Shown one piece after another: positions 48,488 to 58,039 of a stretch of 64,000 bases of DNA. A program made the translations under genes and the position numbers. Below the pieces are notes generated by a model, which was not told the DNA's origin, made no database searches, and saw only the letters and a list, made by a program, of their open reading frames with translations. The number at the start of each line of letters is the position of its first letter. Within the stretch, counting starts at the first letter, position 1. The stretch comes from Zhongshania sp. (GTDB lineage Bacteria > Pseudomonadota > Gammaproteobacteria > Pseudomonadales > Spongiibacteraceae). Location of the stretch: NCBI RefSeq assembly GCF_029212375.1, contig NZ_JARGNU010000009.1:1-64000 (forward strand). Direction: 5' to 3'.

Positions 48488-49897
48488 ATGGTTCCAGTAA
48501 TCGCCTTGGTAGGCCGACCCAATGTTGGCAAATCAACTCTGTTTAACCGGCTCACAAAAAGCCGCGATGCATTGGTGGCTAATTTTCCCGGTCTCACTCG
48601 TGACCGTAAATACGGTGAGGCGAGCCACGGCAGCCGCCGCTATATTGTTATTGATACCGGCGGTATCAATGGCGATGAAGAGGGCATCAATGGGCCAATG
48701 GCGCAGCAGTCGATGCAGGCTATTGATGAGGCCGATGCGGTATTGCTCATGCTGGATTCTCGCGCTGGTTTAATGCCCGCCGATGAAGGCTTAATAAAGC
48801 ATCTGCGCAGCTGCTCCAAGCCTGTGTTCTTTGTGGCCAATAAAGTCGACGGCGTTGATGCCGAAGTGGCCAAAGCAGAGTTTTACAAAACCGGCGCGGA
48901 GCATATCTACCCTCTAACAGCGACCCAAGGCAAAGGCGTGCGCGCCTTGATGGACGACGTGCTGGCCAAGTTTCCCCAAGAGGCGGAAGACAAGCAGGCG
49001 GCGCTGGCAACCGGTAAAAAAATTGCCGTGGTTGGCCGGCCGAATGTGGGTAAATCAACCTTGGTTAACCGCATGCTCGGTGAAGATCGGGTGGTGGTTT
49101 ATGATCAGCCTGGCACCACCCGCGACAGTGTATATATTAACTACCAGCGCGAAGGTGAAGATTACACCCTGATTGATACCGCCGGTATTCGCAAGCGCAA
49201 ACATATCTCGGAAGCGGTAGAAAAATTCTCTATTGTTAAAACCCTAAAGGCGATTGAAGACGCCAATGTTGTCATCCTAGTGATGGATGGTCGTGAGAGT
49301 ATCGTCGATCAGGATTTGCATTTGCTTGGCCAGGTGGTCGATTCTGGTCGCGCAGTGGTGGTTGCCATCAATAAGTGGGACGGCCTCACCGCAGACCAGA
49401 AAAATCATATAAAAAGTGAGCTGGATCGGCGTTTGCAGTTTATTGATTTTGCCGAGATTCACTTTATCTCCGCGCTGCACGGCACCGGTGTTGGGCATCT
49501 TTACGAGTCAGTAGAGAAGGCCTATGAGTCGGCAACTCGGCAATTACAGACGCGTATGCTTACCACGATATTGGAAGGTGCGGTGCACGGCCACTCACCG
49601 CCAATGATCAATGGTCGCCGTATTAAATTGCGCTATGCCCATCCAGGCGGCCAGAACCCGCCCATTATCGTTATTCACGGTAATCAGACTGACAAAGTCC
49701 CTGGCAGCTACACCCGCTATTTAGAGAAAGTATTCCGTCATGAGTTAAAAATGATGGGTACGCCGATCAAAATTGAGTATAAAACCTCGGAAAACCCCTT
49801 CGAAGGCAAAAAAAATGTGCTGACCAAGCGCCAGGTTGAACACAAACAACGCTTGAAGAAGTTTACCGCGAAAAAATCCAGCAAGAAGAAAAAATAA
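48488..49897 (+). CDS. der: Ribosome biogenesis GTPase Der (EngA)
   Basis: Essential GTPase of 50S assembly with two tandem G domains and a C-terminal KH-like domain. P-loops GRPNVGKST occur near residues 8 and 182; DTGG/DTAG switch II and NKVD/NKWD G4 motifs are visible in both. The protein ends in a Lys-rich tail. 469 residues. Followed by a strong terminator. Confidence 0.98.
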   Translation: MVPVIALVGRPNVGKSTLFNRLTKSRDALVANFPGLTRDRKYGEASHGSRRYIVIDTGGINGDEEGINGPMAQQSMQAIDEADAVLLMLDSRAGLMPADEGLIKHLRSCSKPVFFVANKVDGVDAEVAKAEFYKTGAEHIYPLTATQGKGVRALMDDVLAKFPQEAEDKQAALATGKKIAVVGRPNVGKSTLVNRMLGEDRVVVYDQPGTTRDSVYINYQREGEDYTLIDTAGIRKRKHISEAVEKFSIVKTLKAIEDANVVILVMDGRESIVDQDLHLLGQVVDSGRAVVVAINKWDGLTADQKNHIKSELDRRLQFIDFAEIHFISALHGTGVGHLYESVEKAYESATRQLQTRMLTTILEGAVHGHSPPMINGRRIKLRYAHPGGQNPPIIVIHGNQTDKVPGSYTRYLEKVFRHELKMMGTPIKIEYKTSENPFEGKKNVLTKRQVEHKQRLKKFTAKKSSKKKK

Positions 49898-49925
49898 GTC
49901 GCCTAGCGATTTTCCTGTTAAAAGC

Positions 49926-49957
49926 GGGTTTGAGGCGCGGGCCTCAAACCCTTGTTT
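49926..49957 (+). terminator. Intrinsic terminator after der
   Basis: GGGTTTGAGGC (49926-49936) and GCCTCAAACCC (49941-49951) form a perfect 11-bp stem with a GCGG loop, followed by TTGTTT. It marks the end of the ndk/hisS-to-der block. Confidence 0.85.
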
Positions 49958-49972
49958 ACATCCAATTCTATT

Positions 49973-50389
49973 ATGACTAATTCACCAAATAAGCCCGACC
50001 TTGACAGCCCCGCGCATATTGCGACGTTTGTTGAGGCCTTTTATGCGCGTCTGCTTGCAGATAAGCGCTTGGCGCCTATTTTTGTCGATATTGCCAATAT
50101 CGATATTCGCGAGCATTTCCCTCGAATTCAAGCTTATTGGCAAAAATTGCTATTAGGCGACGACGCTTACCACCGTCACACCATGAATATTCATCGGCAA
50201 TTACATAATAAGCAAAACCTGCTTGCCAGTGATTTTGAGCTTTGGCTGACGTACTTTACTGCAACCGCCGACGAGTATTTTTGCGGTGAGAAGACAGAGC
50301 GCGCTAAAGTTGTGGCAGCCCGTATTGCTGCAAATATGGCCAAGGCATTGGTCCATAATGTAACTGGGGAGTCATCTGCTAAGGATTAA
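49973..50389 (+). CDS. Group III truncated haemoglobin
   Basis: Small haem protein of about 138 residues of the truncated globin group III (CtrHb-like), proposed to bind ligands such as NO or cyanide. It has FVEAFYARLLADKRLAPIFVD, the LLLGDDAYHRHTMNIHRQL segment that includes the proximal-side His, and LWLTYFTATADEYFCGE. ATG at 49973 chosen; a TTG at 49952 overlaps the terminator and is unlikely. Monocistronic between der and the tautomerase-like gene. Confidence 0.8.
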   Translation: MTNSPNKPDLDSPAHIATFVEAFYARLLADKRLAPIFVDIANIDIREHFPRIQAYWQKLLLGDDAYHRHTMNIHRQLHNKQNLLASDFELWLTYFTATADEYFCGEKTERAKVVAARIAANMAKALVHNVTGESSAKD

Positions 50390-50484
50390 GGCGCTGCTAG
50401 TTTCTTGTGCCGCGCTGGGTTAGTATTTCATTCGACATCGCAAGGATGCGGTGGTGCTGTAACAGGCTAATTGAAGGAATAATT

Positions 50485-50871
50485 ATGATTGTAATCTACG
50501 GCATTAAGGAACAACTTAATCCGATAAAGGCTAAACTGTCTGATGTAATCCACGAGTGTTTGGTCGCGGTTCTGGGTATGCCCGACGGCAAGCGAGCGCA
50601 TCGTTTTATTCCTTTAGAGCTCGATAATTTTTATTATCCGTCAGATCGTTCAGAGGCCTATACCGTCATTGAAATTAATATGATGGCTGGCCGCACAACA
50701 GCGACTAAAAAAGCCTTAATCAAGCACCTGTTTGAACGAATTAAAGCAGAGCTATTTATTTCCCCTGTCGACATTGAAATCACCATAAAAGAGCAGCCGG
50801 CCCATTGTTGGGGTTTCCGTGGAATGACTGGCGACGAAGTTACTGACTTGAGCTATTCAGTGAATATTTGA
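50485..50871 (+). CDS. Tautomerase-family protein lacking the N-terminal proline
   Basis: About 128 residues resembling the Tautomerase_2 group, trimeric small enzymes of the 4-oxalocrotonate tautomerase/MIF superfamily. Conserved stretches: GMPDGKRAHRFIPLE, the AYTVIEINMMAGRTTATKKALI beta-alpha unit, SPVDIEITIKEQPAHCWGFRGMTGDE. The catalytic Pro-1 normally exposed after Met removal is missing: the start reads MIVIYG, and no upstream in-frame Pro codon could place it. GAAGGAAT is well placed for this ATG. Activity may be lost or altered. Confidence 0.75.
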   Translation: MIVIYGIKEQLNPIKAKLSDVIHECLVAVLGMPDGKRAHRFIPLELDNFYYPSDRSEAYTVIEINMMAGRTTATKKALIKHLFERIKAELFISPVDIEITIKEQPAHCWGFRGMTGDEVTDLSYSVNI

Positions 50872-50884
50872 GTGTGCTAGGTGG

Positions 50885-50899
50885 GCGTTATTTTAACGC
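50885..50899. terminator. Hairpin between convergent genes
   Basis: GCGTTA-TTT-TAACGC (50885-50899) sits exactly between the convergent tautomerase-like and DUF454 genes. The stem is short (6 bp) and has no long T-run, so terminator function is tentative. Confidence 0.35.
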
Positions 50900-51322
50900 T
50901 CACTCTGATGTTGAGGTCTTGGTTGGCTCTGGTTGGCGAATAATATAGACCGAGACCAATCCGGCAATAATAATCATTGTTGCCGATAGCCAGACAATTT
51001 TCACAATGAGTAAAGCGCTGCTTAAAATCATAATCCACAAAAGGCTGAGAATAAGCACTTTGATACGTCGGGGAATACCCTCGCCGTTAAGGAAGTAGCG
51101 AATATACCTGCCCCACCAGCGGTGCTCGGTTAACCAAGTGTAAAAGCGCGGAGAGCTGCGTAGAAAACAAGCTGCGCTGAGCAATAAAAATGGGGAGGTG
51201 GGTACCACTGGAAGTAATAAACCGATCATGCCAAGCACAAAGGAAATCCAGCCAAGGCCGAATAAGGCATAGCGAATGATTGGATTGGGGTGTAGGTAGG
51301 GTGTTTTCATGCGGTGAGTCAA
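50900..51322 (-). CDS. DUF454 (YbaN) family inner-membrane protein
   Basis: Small membrane protein of unknown function, about 136-140 residues. Characteristic: LGWISFVLGMIGLLLPVVPTSPFLLLSAACF, then RFYTWLTEHRWWGRYI, and two C-terminal helices. Start is TTG 51322 or ATG 51310; GAGGG lies close to the former, so both remain possible. Confidence 0.85.
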   Translation of the reverse strand: MTHRMKTPYLHPNPIIRYALFGLGWISFVLGMIGLLLPVVPTSPFLLLSAACFLRSSPRFYTWLTEHRWWGRYIRYFLNGEGIPRRIKVLILSLLWIMILSSALLIVKIVWLSATMIIIAGLVSVYIIRQPEPTKTSTSE

Positions 51323-51535
51323 GCCCTCGCGCTGGTAGCGGCGTATTGATCCGTGGTTTGCTCTTACTCTAGAGTAAAGCCTAGGGCTTAGGCAAAGCCA
51401 AATGTTGAGATTTAGTCATATCAACGATTGACGCATTCATTTGTGTTAACTTTACAGCGTCAGGCGGCAATACTTGTTGCGCAAAATTGCCAATGTACGC
51501 TACTTTTTGTCTGGTAAATAATATGGAAATAGCTA

Positions 51536-53164
51536 ATGGCTACGCATTTTAACCTAGCTGATTTGTTCGAAACAGTTGTCGATACGGTGCCTGCGAGGGA
51601 AGCGCTAGTGTGCGGCGATAGTCGCCTCAGTTTTGCCGAACTCGATGCCGGTGCCAATCAACTGGCACACTATTTGGCTGGGCAAGGGGTGAAGGCGGGT
51701 GATCACGTTGGCCTCTATATGTACAACGGTAATGAATACCTAGAAGCCATGCTAGCCTGCTTTAAAATTCGGGCGGTGCCAATCAATGTTAATTACCGCT
51801 ATGTAAAAGCAGAGCTACTCTATATTTTTGATAATGCCGACATGGTGGCTTGCATTCATCATCGAGAATTTATCCCCGCAATTGCTGATGTGCGCGAGGA
51901 CGCCAAAACGCTTAAAACCCTAGTGTCTGTAGACGACCACAGCGGCGCTGCATTAGCGATGACTGGGTCAGTGAATTATAAAGCGGCTAAAGCTGGTCAA
52001 CGTAGCGACCGCAATTTTAGTGAGCGCTCCGGCGATGACTATTTTGTTATTTACACGGGTGGCACCACCGGTATGCCTAAGGGCGTTATGTGGCCGCATG
52101 AAGGTATTTTTTTTGCTGCGATGGGTGGTGGCGGTCACTTCTCGCCCCTGGGGCCATGTGAAAAGCCAGAGGATATTGCGAGTAGAATTACCGAGTGGCC
52201 AATGCGGGGGATCGCGCTAGCGCCATTGATACATGGCGCGTCATGGTGGTATGCGTGTATTCAGTTGTTGGCGGGCAATGCTTTAATTCTGAATCCTAAT
52301 CGCTCCTTCGACGGCGCTGCGGTGTGGCAAATAGTGGCCGACGAGAAGGTGAATGCCCTACAGATCGTCGGCGATGCCATGGCTATTCCGCTATTAGAAG
52401 CCTTAGCCGAGAATCCAGATCGCTGGGATTTGTCCGCCGTGTTTAGCATCGGTTCCGGTGGTGCAATTTTCTCGGATGTTAAACAAGCGGCGTTCAAAGC
52501 GTATTTTCCCAATGTATTTCTTACCAATAGTTTTGGCTCCTCCGAAAGCGGTCAAATGGGTATGGATAATGGCAGTAAGAAAACCGCAGCGGGTTTGGGT
52601 AATGTTAGTCGCAGCGATTATATGGACGTTATTATTGTTGAGGAAAGTGCGCCGCGTCGCGCCGAACTAGGCGAAACTGGCATCTTTGCCCGCATTGGGT
52701 ATACCTCGGCAGGCTATTACAAGGACCCAGTGAAAACCGCCGAGACCTTTGTTGAACTTGATGGCAAGCGCTACTTGCTCACTGGCGATGCTGCAAAACT
52801 TGAAGCAGACGGCTCAATTACCGTTTTGGGCCGAGGCAGCAATTGCATTAATAGCGGCGGTGAAAAGATTTTTCCCGAGGAAGTAGAAGGTGCATTAAAA
52901 GCCCATGCGGGTGTTTATGACGCCCTCGTCGTTGGCCTTGGCGACGAACGCTTTGGTAGCCGAGTTAGCGCTGTAATTCAGCCGCGACATGGTATAAACC
53001 TCGACTTAAGCACTATTCAGGAACATTGCCGAAAGCATATTGCCGGCTATAAAATTCCCCGCGAAATACACCTTATACAGGAGCTGCCCCGCGCACCGAG
53101 CGGCAAGCCAGACTACAATTTGGCGAGAGCTTATGCCGAAAGCGGTAAGGGTGCGGTGGGCTGA
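51536..53164 (+). CDS. Acyl-CoA synthetase (AMP-binding family)
   Basis: Adenylate-forming enzyme activating a carboxylic acid to its CoA thioester through an acyl-AMP. P-loop YTGGTTGMPKG at 173-183, LAPLIHGASWWYA, the NSFGSSESGQMG adenine-binding stretch, TGDAAKLEADGSITVLGRG hinge, and C-terminal Lys524 in APSGKPDYN. The sequence style resembles FadD-type synthetases for bulky side chains found in steroid- or terpenoid-degrading bacteria, but the substrate cannot be assigned. 542 residues. Stands alone; the upstream gap holds GGCAAT/ATTGCC (51466-51471/51486-51491), a possible operator. Confidence 0.88.
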   Translation: MATHFNLADLFETVVDTVPAREALVCGDSRLSFAELDAGANQLAHYLAGQGVKAGDHVGLYMYNGNEYLEAMLACFKIRAVPINVNYRYVKAELLYIFDNADMVACIHHREFIPAIADVREDAKTLKTLVSVDDHSGAALAMTGSVNYKAAKAGQRSDRNFSERSGDDYFVIYTGGTTGMPKGVMWPHEGIFFAAMGGGGHFSPLGPCEKPEDIASRITEWPMRGIALAPLIHGASWWYACIQLLAGNALILNPNRSFDGAAVWQIVADEKVNALQIVGDAMAIPLLEALAENPDRWDLSAVFSIGSGGAIFSDVKQAAFKAYFPNVFLTNSFGSSESGQMGMDNGSKKTAAGLGNVSRSDYMDVIIVEESAPRRAELGETGIFARIGYTSAGYYKDPVKTAETFVELDGKRYLLTGDAAKLEADGSITVLGRGSNCINSGGEKIFPEEVEGALKAHAGVYDALVVGLGDERFGSRVSAVIQPRHGINLDLSTIQEHCRKHIAGYKIPREIHLIQELPRAPSGKPDYNLARAYAESGKGAVG

Positions 53165-53186
53165 TTTGGCGCGGCCTTTAATGCGA

Positions 53187-54927
53187 CTAAAAGCGTTTTT
53201 CGGTAGTAAGCCGCCATTGATAATTAGATATATCGTCGCTGCGATCTAGCGGTTTAACTAAGTCCATGTGCAGCACGCCGTGGGCGCCTTCCTCTTTATT
53301 GCCGGTTCTGGTGGGCGAGAAGCGTAAGCCAATGCCCACGTCTTTAAGCCAACCGCTATTTCCTGCTGTCGTTGCTATGGCTGGGTCGTTGGTATCACCC
53401 CACGCGCGCCCAGCATCAAAAAACACCGCAGCGCCAGCGTGAAATAGCGAGAACCATTCTCGCTGCCCAAAAAAGTGTTGCTCCATGGTGAACAGAATTT
53501 TGCGGTCACCGGTTTGGTAGTGGCTGGGGTAGCCGCGCAGGCCGGTGTCGCCATCGAGTACAATATTGCTGTCTTGATAGAGCTTGTAACCTTTCATGCC
53601 CGATAATTGGGTTAGAAATTGACCGTTGCTCAGGTTTTTCCAATACCAAGACACCTCGCTCTCTAAGACGCTATTAACCAGGCCGGTATCGGTGTAGCGG
53701 CCATTAAACGCAATATTGTGTAAAATCATGTGGTGGTCATTAATTATCGTGCCGACGTTGTTTTCGGCCTGAATTATATATCCGTCGTCGTTAATACTTG
53801 ATTTTACATAGCCAAAGCGCGCTCGAAATTGATTGCCGAGATTAAAATATTCTGCGCGATTTATTTGCCGCACATTGCTGGTTTTTATATAACCGTCGTG
53901 AATTTTTTGGTATTCAATCCACACGCTATCGTCTGATCGGTCTTCTGGTAAGGTACTTGTTGTTAGCGTATCCACACTTGCTGTGAATTGGTCTTCCTCC
54001 TTGCTAACCCCAAAAATTAAGCGGCGCGCGTATTCGCCGTCTACCGAGAAATCGTCAAGCCGGCGACCATAATTTACCGCGTTAACAATTTTACGGTGGC
54101 CATAGCTGGCAATCTTTTCACCGCCCACATAACTCGATTCAGACAGGGTGGTATCGTCGTGATTAATCTCACCAGTCCACTTGGTGCTTAAATCTAAAAA
54201 GGGCCTGTTAAGGGTGATACGCTTTTCGATGCCGTCGTCATTGTCTGAATAGCGCAGCCGCAGTTGACTATTGTAGGCGCCGGTATTGGGGTCGTGGTAA
54301 TCAATAACACTGCCGGAGCGCTGCTCATTGCTAAAATGCATAATCGACACCGCTTTGCCGGTGCCGAGGAAATTACTGTCTTCAAAACCGTAGCTAGAAT
54401 TGCTATTACCGCCAGAGCGAGAGAAGCTGATTTTGGGTTTTAAAGTCCAAACATCGCGGACCTCGACATTGACTGCCGCTTTGTTAGAACAGGGTATGCT
54501 TGCTTGCTTGTTCTACTTTGGCTTGATTGAGATAGCGGCGGGTATTAAGTGAACGCTCGCTGCTGTTTAGCAGGTTTTGATCTATGGGGCTGCCGACCTT
54601 GAAAAGTAAATCGTCGCGAATAACTTTTTTTCTTGTCGGAATATGCAGTCGGTTAGCCAGACGAAACAGCCAATTGCTTTCTTTTGGGTTGTTTTCGTCA
54701 AATATAGGTTTAACCACAATGTTTATAGAATCTATTTGTTGATTTTCGGTGGGTGGTGCGGCTGAATTTTGCGACTTACTGTGGGCGTTATTTTGATTAT
54801 CTTTGTCGGTTAAACAGTCGATTTCTGTTGTGAAATTATTGCTAGTTTGGGCAATAGTGAGCGTGCTTACACTTAAACCAAAAGCAGTTAGTAGAATGAG
54901 TGCCGGAGTTTGGCGAGGCAGAAGCAT
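53187..54927 (-). pseudogene. Omp85/BamA-TamA family outer membrane protein, frameshifted at a (CAAG)3 repeat
   Basis: Two reading frames join into one Omp85-type protein if 4 bases are removed; the remaining 1737 bases make exactly 579 codons. N-terminal part (from 54927): signal peptide, a low-complexity Asn/Gln-rich segment, then a POTRA-like domain ending in SERSLNTRRYLNQA. It shifts frame at CAAGCAAGCAAG and stops after KHTLF. In the other frame the protein continues NVEVRDVWTLKPKISFSRSGG, SNFLGTGK, then a barrel with the GLRGY loop motif and a C-terminal Phe. Dropping one CAAG restores the frame. Could be an inactivated gene, a phase-variable locus or an assembly error. Confidence 0.8.
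54498..54510. repeat. Tetranucleotide repeat (GCTT)3 at the frameshift
   Basis: On the plus strand GCTTGCTTGCTTG (CAAGx3 on the coding strand). One unit fewer would put the Omp85 frames together. Three units is short for a classical phase-variation tract, but slippage of a 4-base unit changes frame as required. Confidence 0.85.
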
Positions 54928-55220
54928 AGCTAGCCCTTTTTGTTATTACCGCAATACCTGCAGGCTACACCGCTATTATTAAGTATTGCTTAAGAAATTT
55001 ATGATATTTACTGCCTTCGCGGTTAACTGGTCGGTAAAATTAGCTATGCGTAAAAAAGCTGGGATAAGCGCAGCTGCTATACCTTAGCGTTAGTGCCGCC
55101 TGCTGCGCTGATGTGATCTGTCGGTCTCGCGTTGTAAACCCTGCAAGCACCGTAGAGGTTGTCGGTGGACAGCGGCTTTTTAGGTTTTGGCTTGAGGGAA
55201 ATAGGCGGGGAGGGAGCGGC
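54928..55220. other. Intergenic gap without a recognisable gene
   Basis: 293 bases between the Omp85-like gene and the TesB-type thioesterase gene. It must contain the promoter of the Omp85-like gene on the minus strand; I see no RNA gene, clear promoter or conserved repeat. Confidence 0.5.
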
Positions 55221-56078
55221 TTAAGCGCCGCGTTTTTTCCGCATAATGCCTTCTTGAGTGCTGCTGGCGACTAAGCGGCCAGCGCGATCATAAATTTTTC
55301 CGAGTACAAATCCCCGTCCGTTAGAGGCGCTGGGGCTTTCCATATCGTAGAGCAGCCAATCGTTAAAGTTGAAGGGTCGATGAAACCACATGCTGTGGTC
55401 AATGGTGGCCATACGCATGTCTTCGGTCATAAATAGAATGTTGTGCGGTTGGCTTGCGGTAGATAAAAAGAAAAAGTCCGAGGCGTAGGCTAGCAAGTAA
55501 TTATGGATGCAGGGATTGGCGGGCAGTGGCCCATTGGGCCGCATCCACATGCGTTTGTTGGTGCTAACTTGGTCTGGGTCTTTATGGTTTGCGGCACGAA
55601 AATCGATGGCGCGCACCGCATTAAATTTTGGCAGCCACTCTTCGGGCGCCAGGCGGATTGCCTCTGCGGATAATTCTAACTCCTTGGGTAAATTGTCTGG
55701 TGGCGGCACTTCCGGCATAGCGCATTGGTGATCAAAGCCGTCGATATTCAACTGGAAGGAGCAGGTCATATAAAATATGGGCTGGCCGCGCTGCACTGCT
55801 TTTACTCGGCGGTTAGAGATAGTGCCGGCGTCTAGATTGCTCTCCACCTCAAAAATAATGGGGTAGTCGGGGTTTCCTGGTCGCAGAAAGTAAGAGTGAA
55901 ATGAATGAATGTGGCGGTCGGGGTCAACCTGCTGGGCGGCGGCCGACAACGCTTGGGCAATGACTTGGCCGCCGTAGACTCTGCCCCAGTCGGTGGCTTC
56001 GGACTGGCCCCGATATAGATTCTCGTCAATCTTCTCTAAGGTGAGCAGGGCGATTAGTTGCTGTAAAGGATCAGACAT
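55221..56078 (-). CDS. Acyl-CoA thioesterase II (TesB-like)
   Basis: Double-hotdog thioesterase hydrolysing acyl-CoA to free acid and CoA; cytoplasmic. 285 residues, like E. coli TesB (286). Family marks: NLYRGQS near the start, VYGGQVIAQALSAA, FHSYFLRPG and TIDHSMWFHRPF, which carries the active-site-type Asp, plus the C-terminal TQEGIMRKK with the Gln. Tandem with other acyl-CoA genes but separated by 66 bases from the next one, so possibly independent. Confidence 0.92.
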   Translation of the reverse strand: MSDPLQQLIALLTLEKIDENLYRGQSEATDWGRVYGGQVIAQALSAAAQQVDPDRHIHSFHSYFLRPGNPDYPIIFEVESNLDAGTISNRRVKAVQRGQPIFYMTCSFQLNIDGFDHQCAMPEVPPPDNLPKELELSAEAIRLAPEEWLPKFNAVRAIDFRAANHKDPDQVSTNKRMWMRPNGPLPANPCIHNYLLAYASDFFFLSTASQPHNILFMTEDMRMATIDHSMWFHRPFNFNDWLLYDMESPSASNGRGFVLGKIYDRAGRLVASSTQEGIMRKKRGA

Positions 56079-56144
56079 AAAAATAGCTCCGTAAATTACC
56101 CTGCCAGCATACCAGTGAATGCGCTTTCATAAAGTAGTTTTCGC

Positions 56145-56594
56145 TCAGGTTGAAGTGCTTGGCATAAGTGCTTTTAGTACGTTGCGGATCAGCTCTGGGA
56201 TTGGTACTGGGCGATTACTTTGGCGGTCAACATACACATGTACAAAGTGGCCTTTGGCGGCGGCATTTATGTCGTCGTTACGAAACAAAGCGGTTTCATA
56301 GCGCACACTGCTATTGCCTAAGTGAACGACTTTTAGGCCCACACTTACTTTGTCGGGAAAACTCACCGAGGAGAAATATTGGCACTGGGTTTCAATGACT
56401 AAGCCAATAGCGGGACTAGTCGCAATATCGAGTGCGCCGCTGGCAATCAAGTGCTGATTTACCGCGGTGTCAAAAAAGGAATAATAAATAACATTGTTTA
56501 CGTGCTGATACACATCGTTGTCGTGCCAGCGGGTTTGGATTTCGCAAAAATGTGGGTAGTCCTCTCGACTGGGAAGTGCGGGTTTATCACTCAC
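56145..56594 (-). CDS. 4HBT-type hotdog thioesterase (YbgC/FadM-like)
   Basis: 149-residue single hotdog domain of the 4-hydroxybenzoyl-CoA thioesterase group. The signature RWHDNDVYQHVNNVIYYSFFD includes the catalytic-type Asp; LGNSSVRYETALFR is the central strand. GTG start overlaps the stop of the iron-dependent alcohol dehydrogenase by 4 bases (GTGA), so the two are translated together and probably act in the same pathway. Confidence 0.88.
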   Translation of the reverse strand: MSDKPALPSREDYPHFCEIQTRWHDNDVYQHVNNVIYYSFFDTAVNQHLIASGALDIATSPAIGLVIETQCQYFSSVSFPDKVSVGLKVVHLGNSSVRYETALFRNDDINAAAKGHFVHVYVDRQSNRPVPIPELIRNVLKALMPSTST

Positions 56595-57742
56595 AAGGCC
56601 TCCTTATACAGCGCTATTGCGTCGTTTAATTGAATTTCGCGGGGGTTGTTAATTAGTAAACGGCTTTGTTTCATGGCGTCTTCCGCCAAAGCTGGAATGT
56701 TGCGCTTACTAATACCAACGTCCCTAAGACGGGTGGCAATACCCAGCTCTGCGGGCAGATTTTGCAAAAACTCAATGAGCATGGTGGCGCAGCGAAAACT
56801 GGTGCCGCTGGCTGCCGGATACACAACTTGAGCAAGTTCGGCATAGAGGGCTTCGGCTTCACTCATATTAAAGCGCAACACCGGTCCTAGCATTAATGAA
56901 TTTGATAAGCCGTGGGGAACATGAAAGCGTGCGCCCACGGGATACGCCAAGGCGTGGACGCCGCCAACGGGGGCATTGGCAAATGCCATACCTGCCAAGC
57001 AGGCCCCCAGCAACATATTTTCCCTTGCCTGAATATTATTGGGGTGTTCGCAGGCGGTGTGAATATTGGCCGACAGCAAGCGTAGGGCATCTTTGGCAAG
57101 GGCGTCAGATATTGGGTTTTTTAGGCGTTTGCTGGTATAGGACTCAATGGCGTGCACCATTGCGTCAATGCCAGTGGCAGCGGTAACGGCTACCGGCAGC
57201 CCAAGCGTTAAGCGGGCATCGAGCAGCGCGATATCGGGAAGGAGAATTGGCGACACCACGCCTTTTTTTTCATTTTCACCGGTAGTAACAATGGCAATGG
57301 CGGTCACCTCCGAGCCTGTGCCAGCGGTGGTCGGAACCAGTATTAACGGTAGCCGTGGGCCTTGGGCTTGGTTGACACCATACACCTCTGCTAGCGATTG
57401 ATCGCTGCCTGCAAGTAATGCAATCAATTTAGCCACGTCCATAGAGCTGCCACCGCCAAAGCCAATGATGCAGTCGGCATTGGCTGCCTTAGCAGCGGCG
57501 ATACCGGCGTAAATGACGGACTCGGGTGGATCGGCAAGCACCTCAGAAAATATACTCACGGCGATCTGCTGTAGTTCAAAGTTGGCGAGGGCGCGGTCGA
57601 GTAGTTGCGCGCCGAGCACGCCAGAGTCAGTAACGATTAAGACCGATTTACAGTGCATAGCTTGCACTCGCGCAGCAAGATTAAGCGCTGCGTCGCGCTC
57701 TACAATAATAGATTTGGTGGTGTGAAACTCAAAAGTACTCAT
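56591..57742 (-). CDS. Iron-containing alcohol dehydrogenase
   Basis: Group III metal-dependent alcohol dehydrogenase, NAD(P)-linked, 383 residues. The nucleotide site GFGGGSSMDVAK, the TTAGTGSEVT loop, metal-ligand regions GIDAMVHAIESY and VHALAYPVGARFHVPHGLSNSLML are all present. The substrate is not predictable; members oxidise or reduce small alcohols, 4-hydroxybutyrate or hydroxyacids. First gene of a two-gene operon with the hotdog thioesterase, divergent from an AraC regulator that likely controls it. Confidence 0.92.
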   Translation of the reverse strand: MSTFEFHTTKSIIVERDAALNLAARVQAMHCKSVLIVTDSGVLGAQLLDRALANFELQQIAVSIFSEVLADPPESVIYAGIAAAKAANADCIIGFGGGSSMDVAKLIALLAGSDQSLAEVYGVNQAQGPRLPLILVPTTAGTGSEVTAIAIVTTGENEKKGVVSPILLPDIALLDARLTLGLPVAVTAATGIDAMVHAIESYTSKRLKNPISDALAKDALRLLSANIHTACEHPNNIQARENMLLGACLAGMAFANAPVGGVHALAYPVGARFHVPHGLSNSLMLGPVLRFNMSEAEALYAELAQVVYPAASGTSFRCATMLIEFLQNLPAELGIATRLRDVGISKRNIPALAEDAMKQSRLLINNPREIQLNDAIALYKEAL

Positions 57743-57915
57743 TGCTAGGCGCCCTCAACAGCGGGTGAATCATTATTATGGTGTGCCTGTTTATAGTGCT
57801 TTAAATGTTAGCGAGTTAATCTTAAAGCTGGTAGCTCAAATAATAGCGCTACGCTTTTGTGAACCATCTAAAGTATATCGGCAATGTGATTAGGGCAAAT
57901 AGTATAAATGTTGAG

Positions 57916-57945
57916 CGACGGTATAGGTCTACCGCAGAACCGTCG
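57916..57945. promoter_or_regulatory. Inverted repeat in the divergent AraC/alcohol dehydrogenase promoter region
   Basis: CGACGGT (57916-57922) and ACCGTCG (57939-57945) with a 16-base spacer, inside the 297-base divergent gap. Candidate operator for the neighbouring AraC protein or a hairpin; no other element in this gap is recognisable. Confidence 0.35.
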
Positions 57946-58039
57946 TTGGTCTCCTGTTGAGTTAGGGCGTGCAACGGTGTGGAAATTAGGCGCGAACGCG
58001 CGCTTCGCCTACACTAGGGCTTTTCTGCGCTAATAATAC

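Noticed and set aside
56591-57742. Tyr in place of the second His in the alcohol dehydrogenase metal region (HALAYPVGA)
   Set aside because: The likely metal ligands (Asp, and His before ALA and in PHG) are retained, and this form seems ordinary in the family; not treated as a defect.
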